Source of the DNA: Deltaproteobacteria bacterium
GTDB taxonomy: Bacteria > Desulfobacterota > DSM-4660 > Desulfatiglandales > Desulfatiglandaceae
Direction: 5' to 3'
Length of the DNA: 11,441 bases
Assembly (NCBI GenBank): GCA_019313765.1
Contig: JAFDAP010000035.1
Location: 1-11,441 of the forward strand
Both the position numbers and the translations under genes were made by a program. This document shows positions 1 through 7,206 of the stretch, one piece after another. The notes beneath the pieces were generated by a model. It saw nothing but the letters and a program-made list of their open reading frames with translations. It had not been told where the DNA came from and made no database searches. Position 1 is the stretch's first letter; each line of letters starts with the position of its first letter.

Positions 1-341
1 CCTGTCTCGTAGGTCCCTACCTCTACGTTGACCGCACAAAGGTGGATACAGGTGGTTGATGTCGTGCAGGCCTGGTTGATCATAAGTGCCGGCAACTCTT
101 TCTCATTGTCAACCAGCATGGCCGCTGCCCATGTGTGGCTGTAAAACATATGGTGCTGCGAGATGGTGATGCCATAATACATATAGTCTAAAACCGTGGG
201 ATCAAGCTTGCTTGCCAGCATCCAATTTCTTGCCGTGTTTGCGCCCAGAACAATAGCATTCTCTGTTCCCATAGTGCCCTGCCAGCGGCTGAACGGGCTT
301 GAATAGTAGCCTTTGTACGGTATAAACGCTCTTGTCAACAT
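1..341 (-). CDS. Thiolase-family protein, N-terminal part (cut by window edge)
   Basis: Only the first 113 codons lie in the window; the gene runs off the left edge. It starts at ATG 341-339, with an AGGAG ribosome site at 353-349 seven bases upstream. The visible part begins MLTRAFIPYKGYYS and contains NQACTTSTT at residues 89-97. Cys92 sits where thiolases carry the nucleophilic cysteine that takes up the acyl group, in both context and distance from the N-terminus. The N-terminal region departs from the classic degradative type: the usual RTPFG and GQNPAR-like stretches are replaced by SPFSRWQGTMG and HHMFYSHTW. It is therefore a divergent thiolase, and neither chain length nor the direction of the reaction (cleavage or condensation) can be told. 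It is the last visible gene of the minus-strand catabolic operon, 93 bases after the acyl-CoA ligase, which suits a terminal CoA-dependent cleavage step. The C-terminal His and Cys catalytic residues cannot be checked. Confidence 0.85.
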   Translation of the reverse strand, partial: MLTRAFIPYKGYYSSPFSRWQGTMGTENAIVLGANTARNWMLASKLDPTVLDYMYYGITISQHHMFYSHTWAAAMLVDNEKELPALMINQACTTSTTCIHLCAVNVEVGTYET

Positions 342-434
342 GTTATTTCTCCTTTGGTTAAATAGATTATGTTTCGGTAATTATTCAACTTACCATGCTC
401 ATTTTTTTAAGCGGTCTTTTCATCCAGTCCCTGT

Positions 435-2015
435 TTACTCATCACTCCACTTGCCGTATTTTTCCCTGAGGATACGATGAAGGATTTTTCCCGTGGGTGT
501 TCTCGGCATGTCCTCATCTTTGAGGAAATCCATGGTCTTCGGCCTCTTGTACCCGGCTATTTTGCCGCGGCAAAAGTCAAGGATCTCTTTGGCTAAATCT
601 TCGCCCGGCTCATACCCGGCATTCAACACTACTACGGCCTTGATGGCCTCTCCCCACTTATCATCCGGGATTCCGATCACGGCCACGTCCTGCACCGCCT
701 CATGTGACGCGACTACCTCTTCAACTTCAGAGGGGTAAACGTTTTCACCGCCCGTGATAATCATATTGGCCTTTCTGTCCACCAAGGTATAATAGCCGTC
801 CTCGTCCCTCTTTACCATGTCGCCGGCCGAAGACCATTCAGCCTCAAATGCTTCTTTGGTCTTTTCAGGCTCTTTCAGATACTCCTTGAAAAGCATGGGG
901 GTCCGGTAAAACAGCTCTCCCACTTCCCCGTCCGGGACCTCATTTCTGTCTTCGTCAAGGATCCTTATCCGGTCAGTCCCGAATATCTCTTTACCAATGG
1001 ACCCGAGCTTCTTGAACTGGTCCTCGGGTCTTAAAAGGGTCACAAGTCCGCCCTCGGTGCTCCCATATGCCTCCCACAGTTCGGCATTCTTGAAATAATC
1101 CATTATAGCCACTTTCAGGTCTTTTCTTGCAGGAGCAGACGATACAAGCAACTGGCGGATGGATGACACATCAATGTCATTTTTCACCTCATCGGGAAGG
1201 GCCAAGATCATGATGTAATGGGTTGGTACCAGGGACGTGAAGGTGATTTTGTATTTGTCAATGGTCCTTAGCAGGTCCTCGGGATCAAAACTGATCATGT
1301 TGTAGACGAATACAGGCGCTGATACCAGAGTATAGGCAAAGGAATAAAATATGGAATTGATATGGCACATGGGCATAACCAGCATCACCTTATCAGTCGG
1401 TCTGACGCCCTGGTTGACATCGTGCAAATAATACTGCGCCACCGTACTTTCATGTGTTCTCATAACCCCTTTGGGCCTGCCTGTTGTACCCGATGTGTAC
1501 ATGATGGTCCAGATATCGGCGGAATCAACCATGATGTCCGGCTCATCGGGCGAGGACTTTGAGAGCCAGTCTTCAAAATCAATATATCCGTCAGGGACTG
1601 GCCCGTCTCCCATATAAACATATGCATCTTTGGGAACAGGGAGTTTGTCCTTAATGCTGTCAATCATTTCCACAAAAGGGGCCTCCACGATAAAGGCTTT
1701 GCATTCCGAGTGATTGATGAGGTACTCTATGTTAAGGGCTGCCAGCCTGAACATGACGGGTACTGCGATCTGCCCGCCCTTGGCACAGCCGGCATAGATA
1801 TCCATCCATTCCCCCCGGTTATAGGCAATTACGGCAAATGTATCCTTGTGACCCACGCCGAGGTCCTTTAACCCGTTGGCGAAACGACACGACCTCTCGT
1901 TCCAGTCTTTAAAGTTAAATTCATTGTTCTTGTCCTGCCATCCTAACTTATCCGGATAATTCATGGCATTCATCTTTACCATAGTACCTGCATGCATCCA
2001 TTTGCTTACATTCAT
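435..2015 (-). CDS. AMP-forming acyl-CoA synthetase/ligase
   Basis: This 526-aa protein belongs to the ANL adenylate-forming family and should convert a carboxylic acid, ATP and CoA into acyl-CoA, AMP and PPi in the cytoplasm. The large N-terminal domain holds the ATP-binding loop YTSGTTGRPKG (173-183) and the A5 motif YGSTEGG (317-323). The hinge region follows, with SAGDM (396-400) and VDRKANMIITGGENVYPSEVE (from 412). The C-terminal lid carries PRTPTGK with the catalytic lysine Lys510. Length is usual for medium-chain, aryl and fatty acyl-CoA ligases; there is no signal peptide. The start at ATG 2015-2013 is supported by GGGAGGT at 2028-2022. It is the fourth gene of the operon and probably supplies the CoA thioester for the dehydratase-type pair upstream and the thiolase downstream. 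The substrate is not deducible by eye; fatty, aryl and hydroxy acids are all possible. Confidence 0.95.
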   Translation of the reverse strand: MNVSKWMHAGTMVKMNAMNYPDKLGWQDKNNEFNFKDWNERSCRFANGLKDLGVGHKDTFAVIAYNRGEWMDIYAGCAKGGQIAVPVMFRLAALNIEYLINHSECKAFIVEAPFVEMIDSIKDKLPVPKDAYVYMGDGPVPDGYIDFEDWLSKSSPDEPDIMVDSADIWTIMYTSGTTGRPKGVMRTHESTVAQYYLHDVNQGVRPTDKVMLVMPMCHINSIFYSFAYTLVSAPVFVYNMISFDPEDLLRTIDKYKITFTSLVPTHYIMILALPDEVKNDIDVSSIRQLLVSSAPARKDLKVAIMDYFKNAELWEAYGSTEGGLVTLLRPEDQFKKLGSIGKEIFGTDRIRILDEDRNEVPDGEVGELFYRTPMLFKEYLKEPEKTKEAFEAEWSSAGDMVKRDEDGYYTLVDRKANMIITGGENVYPSEVEEVVASHEAVQDVAVIGIPDDKWGEAIKAVVVLNAGYEPGEDLAKEILDFCRGKIAGYKRPKTMDFLKDEDMPRTPTGKILHRILREKYGKWSDE

Positions 2016-2080
2016 TTTAATACCTCCCTTCTAAATAAATCAAATTATCACCACCAGGGTTTAAAGCTTGTTTAGAAATG

Positions 2081-2134
2081 TAGCACAGGGCTTTAGCCCT
2101 GTCATGATTCAAGCAGGGCTAAAGCCCTGCACTA
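2081..2134. repeat. Palindromic (REP-like) repeat pair between operon genes
   Basis: Two 22-base arms (2081-2102 and 2113-2134) are inverted copies of each other with three mismatches, separated by 10 bases. Each arm is itself a palindrome, CAGGGCT-TT-AGCCCTG on the left and CAGGGCT-AA-AGCCCTG on the right, so the DNA can form either two small hairpins or one long stem. The element fills most of the 123-base gap between the activator gene (ends 2139) and the acyl-CoA ligase gene (starts 2015). In the transcript it could stabilise mRNA ends or attenuate reading into the ligase. There is no long U-run on the minus strand, so a simple intrinsic terminator is unlikely. Confidence 0.8.
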
Positions 2135-2138
2135 CTCC

Positions 2139-2930
2139 CTATGGCTTTTCCCCTTCCATGGCAAAAAGCGCTGCGCCCACGGCGCCGGTTAACTGGGGAT
2201 ATTCAGGAACTAAAACTTCACTTTTGGTGATTTCCTGAACCATCTTCACCAAGTATGTATTATGGGCCACCACACCACCTGTCATGACCACCCTGTCCGT
2301 AAGCGTATCCATCTCCAGGACCCGCTTGATAACAGAATAAAAAAGCCCCTTCACTATATCCGGAACCTTTTTTCCCTGCCTGATTTTTTCCAGCACCTCC
2401 GTGCCTGAAAAAACAGTGCAGTAACTTCCTAATTCGACCATATTTTCAGATACCCTGGCTAAGGAGTCCATCTCTTCCAGGTGGATATCCAGGCGGGCTG
2501 CCATTTCTTCAAGGAATGCGCCGGTCCCGGCCGCACATTTCCGGTTCATCTTGAAGCTGACCCGTCGGCCACGGTCGTCCAGTTTGATAACCTTGTTATC
2601 CTGACCTCCTATATCAATAATGGTCATGGAAATGGGGAAATAATGATAGCAGCCTTTGGCATGACACCCTATCTCTGTCTTCGTATCACGGCTGAAGGGG
2701 ACATTCTTCCGTCCATAGCCTGTAGAGATGCAGTTGACCACATCTTTTTTAGAGGCCCCTGCCATTTCCAAAGAGGATTCCAGACAGATCTCGGCAGTCT
2801 CTGAAAAATCGGTCCCGGACTTTCTAACGGCGTGACCTAACAAGTTCTTCTCTGCATCGAGGACAGACACCTTGGTACGGGATGCACCGACATCAATGCC
2901 CACGAATACAGCTTCAATTTTATCCGTCAT
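2139..2930 (-). CDS. 2-hydroxyacyl-CoA dehydratase activator ATPase (HgdC/BcrAD/BadFG family)
   Basis: This 263-aa protein matches the archerase-type activators in length and motifs. These are homodimeric ASKHA-fold ATPases with one [4Fe-4S] cluster between subunits; ATP hydrolysis drives a low-potential electron into the partner dehydratase or reductase. Visible motifs are phosphate-1 GIDVGASRTK (11-20), phosphate-2 DIGGQDNK (106-113), and adenosine TGGVVAHN (217-224). The two cluster cysteines are Cys132 in KCAAGTGAFLE and Cys171 in YCTVFSGTE. Their 39-residue spacing equals that of Cys127 and Cys166 in HgdC. It is encoded directly after the D-component protein with a 53-base gap, as expected for a dedicated enzyme-activator pair. 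The ATG at 2930-2928 lacks a strong ribosome site, so translation may depend on the gene upstream. Family assignment is firm; the partner's substrate is unknown. Confidence 0.95.
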   Translation of the reverse strand: MTDKIEAVFVGIDVGASRTKVSVLDAEKNLLGHAVRKSGTDFSETAEICLESSLEMAGASKKDVVNCISTGYGRKNVPFSRDTKTEIGCHAKGCYHYFPISMTIIDIGGQDNKVIKLDDRGRRVSFKMNRKCAAGTGAFLEEMAARLDIHLEEMDSLARVSENMVELGSYCTVFSGTEVLEKIRQGKKVPDIVKGLFYSVIKRVLEMDTLTDRVVMTGGVVAHNTYLVKMVQEITKSEVLVPEYPQLTGAVGAALFAMEGEKP

Positions 2931-2983
2931 GATCGATCAACAACCAATTGCCAAAAAGAATCAAGAGTCATCACCCTCTGTTT

Positions 2984-4225
2984 TTATCCTTCCTCCAACT
3001 GCTCTACAAATGCCTCAATATTGGTCTTTGCCTGTTCCTCTGAATAACACCTCAAATCGCACAGGTCACCGTTGATGGTGAGAACGGGAATACCCAGCTT
3101 TTCACTCAACCTTTCGGGCATGCCATAGCGATTGTTGGAGTTATTGGGACAGGTCTTGGCATCATGAAAGAGAATGCCGTCAAACTTAAACTTGTTATAG
3201 CAATCCGTGATATATTGCTCTTTATAAGGCTCATCCCTTACAATAAAAAGTTCCGTGTATGCCACACCCATACTTTCAAAGGGTTCATCAGGGTCAAGCT
3301 GGTCGAATATCCAGCTATTACAATAGGTGGAGGCCACCACACAGGTCTTCAGTGAATAGAGCTGCTCCGAAAGTGCCCTCAGCTTACCCCAGATAGGCAT
3401 CCCTTCCCAGTAAAGCCGATGCTTTTCTCCCTCAACCGCGGCCACACCATCCTTGACCCTCTGCTGCAGTTCGGGCAGAAGCAATTCATAATAGTCATTT
3501 GCCTCCTTGGTGCCCCTTGCCACCACGGCAGGAGCCATGTGAATTGTTGCGTCAAAAAAGGTCCAGGGAGATGGAATGGCGGCGGCCACTTCAAGACAGG
3601 CCCTCCAGAGTTCCGAGGTACGCCTGGAGTGTCCCACGGCCTCTTTGAAACGGTCCATGTCGAATTGTTCACCGGTCACCTCTTCCAGCTTTGGCACCAG
3701 GTCTTTTATCTGGCTGGCAATATCCTTGATCTGATACTCCCTAATATCGCCGATATCTCTGTGGGTGTGTACACCTACAAGCGGCACGTTGAGTTCGCGT
3801 GAATACCATGCAAACCAGTCCTGAACGTCCCTGCACTGGTTTGTATTGAAAACGAGCACGTCCGGCCTGGGGACAGACTCTATGTTATAGGCCATGGTCA
3901 GGGGGGTCTTTTTCTGTAGATAAGAACCCACATCACACGTTAGGTAGGAACAGATATCGGGTGAATACCCTAAGGCATTGCTATAGGGGATCAACTCTGT
4001 GGACATGCGGGTCGCCCCTAACATGGCCCCGTGGTTTTCCGGATAGTAAACCAGAAAGCCCATACCTCTCAAGAGTTCGGCAGGGCCAACGCTCGTACAC
4101 CAGGCAATTTTTCTCGAACCTGTTTTTGCCGCATCATCCATTTCGTAAAAATGGTCAGCCATGAGCTTTTTCAAGGGCTTGCCTGCTGCAATCTTTTTTC
4201 TTGTAGTCTTCTTTTCCTCTGACAT
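2984..4225 (-). CDS. 2-hydroxyacyl-CoA dehydratase D-component family protein (HgdB/BcrC/YjiM-like), single subunit
   Basis: The 413-aa product belongs to the family of Fe-S subunits of 2-hydroxyacyl-CoA dehydratases and class I benzoyl-CoA reductases, which accept electrons from the adjacent activator. Features seen are WCTSVGPAELLRGMG (42-56), ICSYLTCDVGS (91-101), FNTNQCRD (126-133), DGILFHDAKTCPNNSN (349-364) and INGDLCDLRCYS (384-395). Cysteines are at 43, 92, 97, 131, 210, 295, 302, 342, 359, 389 and 393. Classic dehydratases need two such subunits (A and B), but only one is encoded here. It therefore resembles the one-subunit YjiM-YjiL type, or double-cubane cluster proteins, that work as a single polypeptide with an activator. 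I chose ATG 4225-4223 (MSEEKKTTRK), preceded by a modest GTGGGG. An in-frame ATG at 4300 would add 25 residues that only translate the heptamer repeat. The activity could be dehydration or ATP-dependent reduction. Confidence 0.9.
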   Translation of the reverse strand: MSEEKKTTRKKIAAGKPLKKLMADHFYEMDDAAKTGSRKIAWCTSVGPAELLRGMGFLVYYPENHGAMLGATRMSTELIPYSNALGYSPDICSYLTCDVGSYLQKKTPLTMAYNIESVPRPDVLVFNTNQCRDVQDWFAWYSRELNVPLVGVHTHRDIGDIREYQIKDIASQIKDLVPKLEEVTGEQFDMDRFKEAVGHSRRTSELWRACLEVAAAIPSPWTFFDATIHMAPAVVARGTKEANDYYELLLPELQQRVKDGVAAVEGEKHRLYWEGMPIWGKLRALSEQLYSLKTCVVASTYCNSWIFDQLDPDEPFESMGVAYTELFIVRDEPYKEQYITDCYNKFKFDGILFHDAKTCPNNSNNRYGMPERLSEKLGIPVLTINGDLCDLRCYSEEQAKTNIEAFVEQLEEG

Positions 4226-4244
4226 ATGTACCCCACTTTTCGAA

Positions 4245-4326
4245 ATTGAAGATTGAATATTGAACATTGAATATTGATGGTCCCAAAAACCGTTAAACAA
4301 TCAATCGAAAGTCTTCAATCATCAAT
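4245..4326. repeat. Heptamer tandem repeat with inverted partner
   Basis: Positions 4245-4279 hold five consecutive 7-base units ATTGAAG, ATTGAAT, ATTGAAC, ATTGAAT and ATTGATG. About 20 bases further on, the opposite strand carries matching units: 4313-4326 reads on the minus strand as ATTGATG followed by ATTGAAG, and ATTGATT lies just before. The two arrays face each other and can fold as an imperfect stem. The element fills the 107-base gap between the FAD/Fe-S gene and the dehydratase gene. It shares the 7-base periodicity, though not the exact unit, with the much larger element at 11131-11398. Confidence 0.8.
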
Positions 4327-4332
4327 GTAAGG

Positions 4333-6927
4333 TTATTCCATATTCTTGGCCACGATCTCCGTAATATCCATGATCTTGATCTTGCCCCTTTCCTCTTTGG
4401 GAATGGCCTTGGCCCCTTTTCTCAGGTTATCCTTGCAGGCCGCACACCCAGAGACAATGATTTCAGCGCCGACTGCCAGGGCATCTCTTACCCTCTCCGC
4501 TGCCATATCCACTGCCATATCAGGGTTATTGGCCAATACGCCGCCCCCACCGCCGCAGCAGCGGGCCTGAAGTCTGTTTCTGGCCATCTCCACATATTCA
4601 AGTCCCGGGATCGCTTTCAGGATATTCCTGGGTTCCTCAAAAATCTTAAAGGCCCTTCCTAAGTCACAGGGGTCGTGATACGTCACCTTTTTCCCCAGAT
4701 CACCATTGAACTTTATCTTTCCTTCATTGATGAGTTTCTCAAGATAGTGGACGGAGTGATACACTTCCAATCCCAGGTCCCCTATCTCGGGATAAATCTT
4801 CTTAAATGTCTTGTAACACCCGGCACACGGGGTCAGCAGTTCCTTTGCGCCCGTGGCCTCTATTCTTTCAATGACCTTCTCGGCATGCGGTTCAAATCCA
4901 TCTGATCCCATAAGAAATAACGGGAACCCGCAGCAGCCTTCTTCTGTGGCTAAGGTCGTGTAGTCCACCCCGGCGGCATCTAACGGCTTGATCAGGCTGG
5001 GGACCATTTTCATGTCCAGATAGCTCGGTACGCATCCCATAAAAAGGAGCGTCTCGGCCTTTTCTTTCAGGGTCCCCTCCTTGATCTTCTCCTTGAGATC
5101 AGAAGGGTAGATGTCTATCCTGTCGGCCCTGGCACTTGCATATACATTGCCCGTCTTTATGATGTTGTCCCGAACCCCGAGTACCGGTTCAGGGACAAAC
5201 CCGGCCTTATAAAGCTTTTTGCGAACCCCTTCAATAATCTCATCCACCTTCACCTGGGCCGGGCAGAAATAGGTACATGCCTGACAGGTGGTACAACTGT
5301 AAAATGACTCTGCCAATTCTTCTGAGGGTTCTATGGTGCCATTTAAGAAATTAAATGCAAGGATATTTCTCCCCCGGGCATTTCTCGATTCCCTGTGCGT
5401 CACACTGAAGGTAGGGCATCCGAGGCGACAGAAGCCGCAGTAAATACATGCAAGGAGTTCATTATCAACATCCTCACCGAATGAATTGACCCCTTCGGGA
5501 TGTTCAAGAAAGGTCTTAAAGGCAAAATAATCGTAGATGTCGTATTTCTTTTTTTCCAGACCCATCTTGCCGGGATTCAGTATGCCATTGGGATCAAGGG
5601 CCTTCTTAATGGACCGCATGACGTCTAAGGCCGGGCCCAACTGTTTTTCTATATAGGGGTTCCTGGCAAGACCTGTGCCGTGCTCGGCCGTAACCGTGCC
5701 TCCCATTTCAATGGCAATCTCGGCAAGCTCGTCAGCCGCAGGTCTGAGCCTGTCCCATTCCTCCTTGCTCCTCATGTCGGTTACAAATGTGGTATGGACA
5801 TTCCCGTCTCCTATATGGCCAAAGGTAGTCAGGAGGAGATCGTATTTATCGGCTATTGCCTGTGCCTTCTTAATCACTTCCGGGATCTTTGTGGGAGGGA
5901 TACCAAGGTCTTCCGATATGGCAACCAGCCTGTTGCCCGGCTTAATCCTGGAAAGTGTCGGCACTAATTTTCCCCGTGCCTCCATGATCTCACCTGCTTT
6001 TTCCGGGTCACCGCTCCAGGTGAATTCATGCACATCGTATTTCTTGCAGATCTCGCCGATCCTTTCCATATCCCTTTCTACTGTTTCTTTGACTCCATCC
6101 GACTCGATGATCAGCATGGCTTCTATCTTGCTCACGTCTTTTCCAATAGCTTCTTCCACAACCTTAAGGCTATATTTGTCCATGATCTCGCAGGCAGTCA
6201 ACTGGATGCCAGAGCCTATTATATCAGTAACCGCTTTTCCGGCCGCAAACAGATCGTGGAAGATTGCCAGGGCAAGGGCGGTAAATTCCGGAACAGGTTG
6301 AATCTTTACCGTAATCTCCGTGATGACCCCGAGTGTCCCCTCAGAACTGGCAAAAACACGGTTCAGGTCATATCCGAACGATGACTTGGGGGTCTTGAAA
6401 CCGGTTTTAATGATGGTTCCGTCAGCCAGAACTACCTGCATGTCCTTTACATAATCCCTGGCTGTGCCGTATTTTACAGCCCTGTGCCCGCTTGAGTTGG
6501 TGGACATCATACCGCCTATGGTTGCAATGGCCTCGCTGCCGGGGTTGGGGGGAAACATGAGCTTATGCCTGGCAAGCTCTACATTTAGCTGCTTACAGAT
6601 CACCCCTGGTTCTACCCTCGCATAAAAATTCTCCTTGTTAATCTCAAGAATTTTATTCATCATATGAACATCCAACAGGATGCCGCCTTTTACAGGAAGG
6701 GATGCTCCTGTTGTGGCTGTCCCTGAACCCTGGATCGTAACGGGCATTTTTGCCTCATTGGCCAACCGCATAATCTCAGAAATCTGCTCCGTGGTATGAG
6801 CGAAAACCACCACATCGGGAATCCCTTCATGTACGGAAAGGTCACGGGAATAGGAAATGCACTCCACGCGGTCATCAAAAACATTCTCCGGACCGACGAT
6901 TTGTGTTATGTCAGAAATGATATCCAT
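4333..6927 (-). CDS. FAD-linked 2-hydroxyacid dehydrogenase fused to CCG-type Fe-S oxidoreductase (GlcD-GlcF-like fusion)
   Basis: This 864-aa protein joins two modules. Residues 1-460 form a VAO/PCMH-type flavoprotein. It has FAD-binding segments around GSGTATTGAS (67-76) and PPNPGSEAIATIGGMMSTNS (126-145), and the C-terminal oxidase domain with HIGDGNVH (371-378) and EHGTG (415-419), the metal-linked active-site signature of D-2-hydroxyacid dehydrogenases. Residues 490-560 hold two [4Fe-4S] motifs, CIYCGFCRLGCP (494-505) and CTTCQACTYFCP (545-556). The rest carries two CCG domains, with Cys632, CC665-666, CAGC701-704 and Cys754, CC790-791, CAAC828-831, as in GlcF and HdrD. It should oxidise a 2-hydroxy acid or a similar substrate and pass electrons through Fe-S clusters to a quinone, ETF or other carrier. 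It is the first gene of the operon; the ATG at 6927 has TGGAGG at 6940-6935, seven bases away. No membrane segment is seen. The substrate is unresolved (lactate, glycolate or a larger hydroxy acid). Confidence 0.93.
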   Translation of the reverse strand: MDIISDITQIVGPENVFDDRVECISYSRDLSVHEGIPDVVVFAHTTEQISEIMRLANEAKMPVTIQGSGTATTGASLPVKGGILLDVHMMNKILEINKENFYARVEPGVICKQLNVELARHKLMFPPNPGSEAIATIGGMMSTNSSGHRAVKYGTARDYVKDMQVVLADGTIIKTGFKTPKSSFGYDLNRVFASSEGTLGVITEITVKIQPVPEFTALALAIFHDLFAAGKAVTDIIGSGIQLTACEIMDKYSLKVVEEAIGKDVSKIEAMLIIESDGVKETVERDMERIGEICKKYDVHEFTWSGDPEKAGEIMEARGKLVPTLSRIKPGNRLVAISEDLGIPPTKIPEVIKKAQAIADKYDLLLTTFGHIGDGNVHTTFVTDMRSKEEWDRLRPAADELAEIAIEMGGTVTAEHGTGLARNPYIEKQLGPALDVMRSIKKALDPNGILNPGKMGLEKKKYDIYDYFAFKTFLEHPEGVNSFGEDVDNELLACIYCGFCRLGCPTFSVTHRESRNARGRNILAFNFLNGTIEPSEELAESFYSCTTCQACTYFCPAQVKVDEIIEGVRKKLYKAGFVPEPVLGVRDNIIKTGNVYASARADRIDIYPSDLKEKIKEGTLKEKAETLLFMGCVPSYLDMKMVPSLIKPLDAAGVDYTTLATEEGCCGFPLFLMGSDGFEPHAEKVIERIEATGAKELLTPCAGCYKTFKKIYPEIGDLGLEVYHSVHYLEKLINEGKIKFNGDLGKKVTYHDPCDLGRAFKIFEEPRNILKAIPGLEYVEMARNRLQARCCGGGGGVLANNPDMAVDMAAERVRDALAVGAEIIVSGCAACKDNLRKGAKAIPKEERGKIKIMDITEIVAKNME

Positions 6928-7023
6928 AGGTTATCCTCCAATAATTTCGAGTATAATTAGCTTTTTTGGGCTAAGGAACAACATTCCAAATCCCAGTTGT
7001 GGCTATTATTTAGCTACAAAGTG

Positions 7024-7053
7024 ACTATAACGAATGGGCTCAAAAATTGTCAA
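7024..7053 (-). promoter_or_regulatory. Sigma70-like promoter of the catabolic operon
   Basis: On the minus strand, TTGACA (7053-7048, perfect consensus) is followed after 18 bases by TATAGT (7029-7024, 5 of 6). Transcription would start near 7017, giving a leader of about 90 bases before the FAD/Fe-S gene. No other pair of this quality was found in the divergent region. A closer TATACT at 6955-6950 lacks a good -35. Confidence 0.7.
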
Positions 7054-7085
7054 GCAAAACTCTTTTTGCCAAGCCTGTCAAAAAG
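7054..7085. promoter_or_regulatory. Overlapping dyads abutting the -35 box, possible operator
   Basis: GCAAAA-CTCT-TTTTGC (7054-7069) is a perfect 6-bp-arm palindrome directly next to the -35 hexamer. A second dyad, CTTTTTG (7062-7068) and CAAAAAG (7079-7085), overlaps it with 7-bp arms and a 10-base spacer. The position suits a regulator of the catabolic operon. No regulator gene lies in the window, and A/T-rich arms can arise by chance. Confidence 0.35.
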
Positions 7086-7206
7086 CAGCAAGACCATTCC
7101 TTTCATGCCATTTCTCCCTTTCTATTTTTTTGTTTTCCCGGGGTCTTTGGAATGTATGATTGCCATAATTATGTGGTCCTTCACAACGCCTGATTACCTT
7201 CTGGCG

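Noticed and set aside
376..394. Small dyad GGTAA/TTACC before the thiolase gene
   Set aside because: Five-base A/T-rich arms with a 9-base loop are too weak to support a regulatory call.
5675..6301. 208-aa open frame on the plus strand
   Set aside because: It lies wholly antisense to the FAD/Fe-S gene, whose motifs are unambiguous. The translation is serine- and leucine-rich with no domain, as expected for a shadow frame.
6997..7206. First 70 codons of the open frame that ends in the IS200-like stretch
   Set aside because: Hydrophobic, A/T-driven translation with no family resemblance and no ribosome site. The frame overlaps the minus-strand promoter. Only codons from 7207 look like protein.
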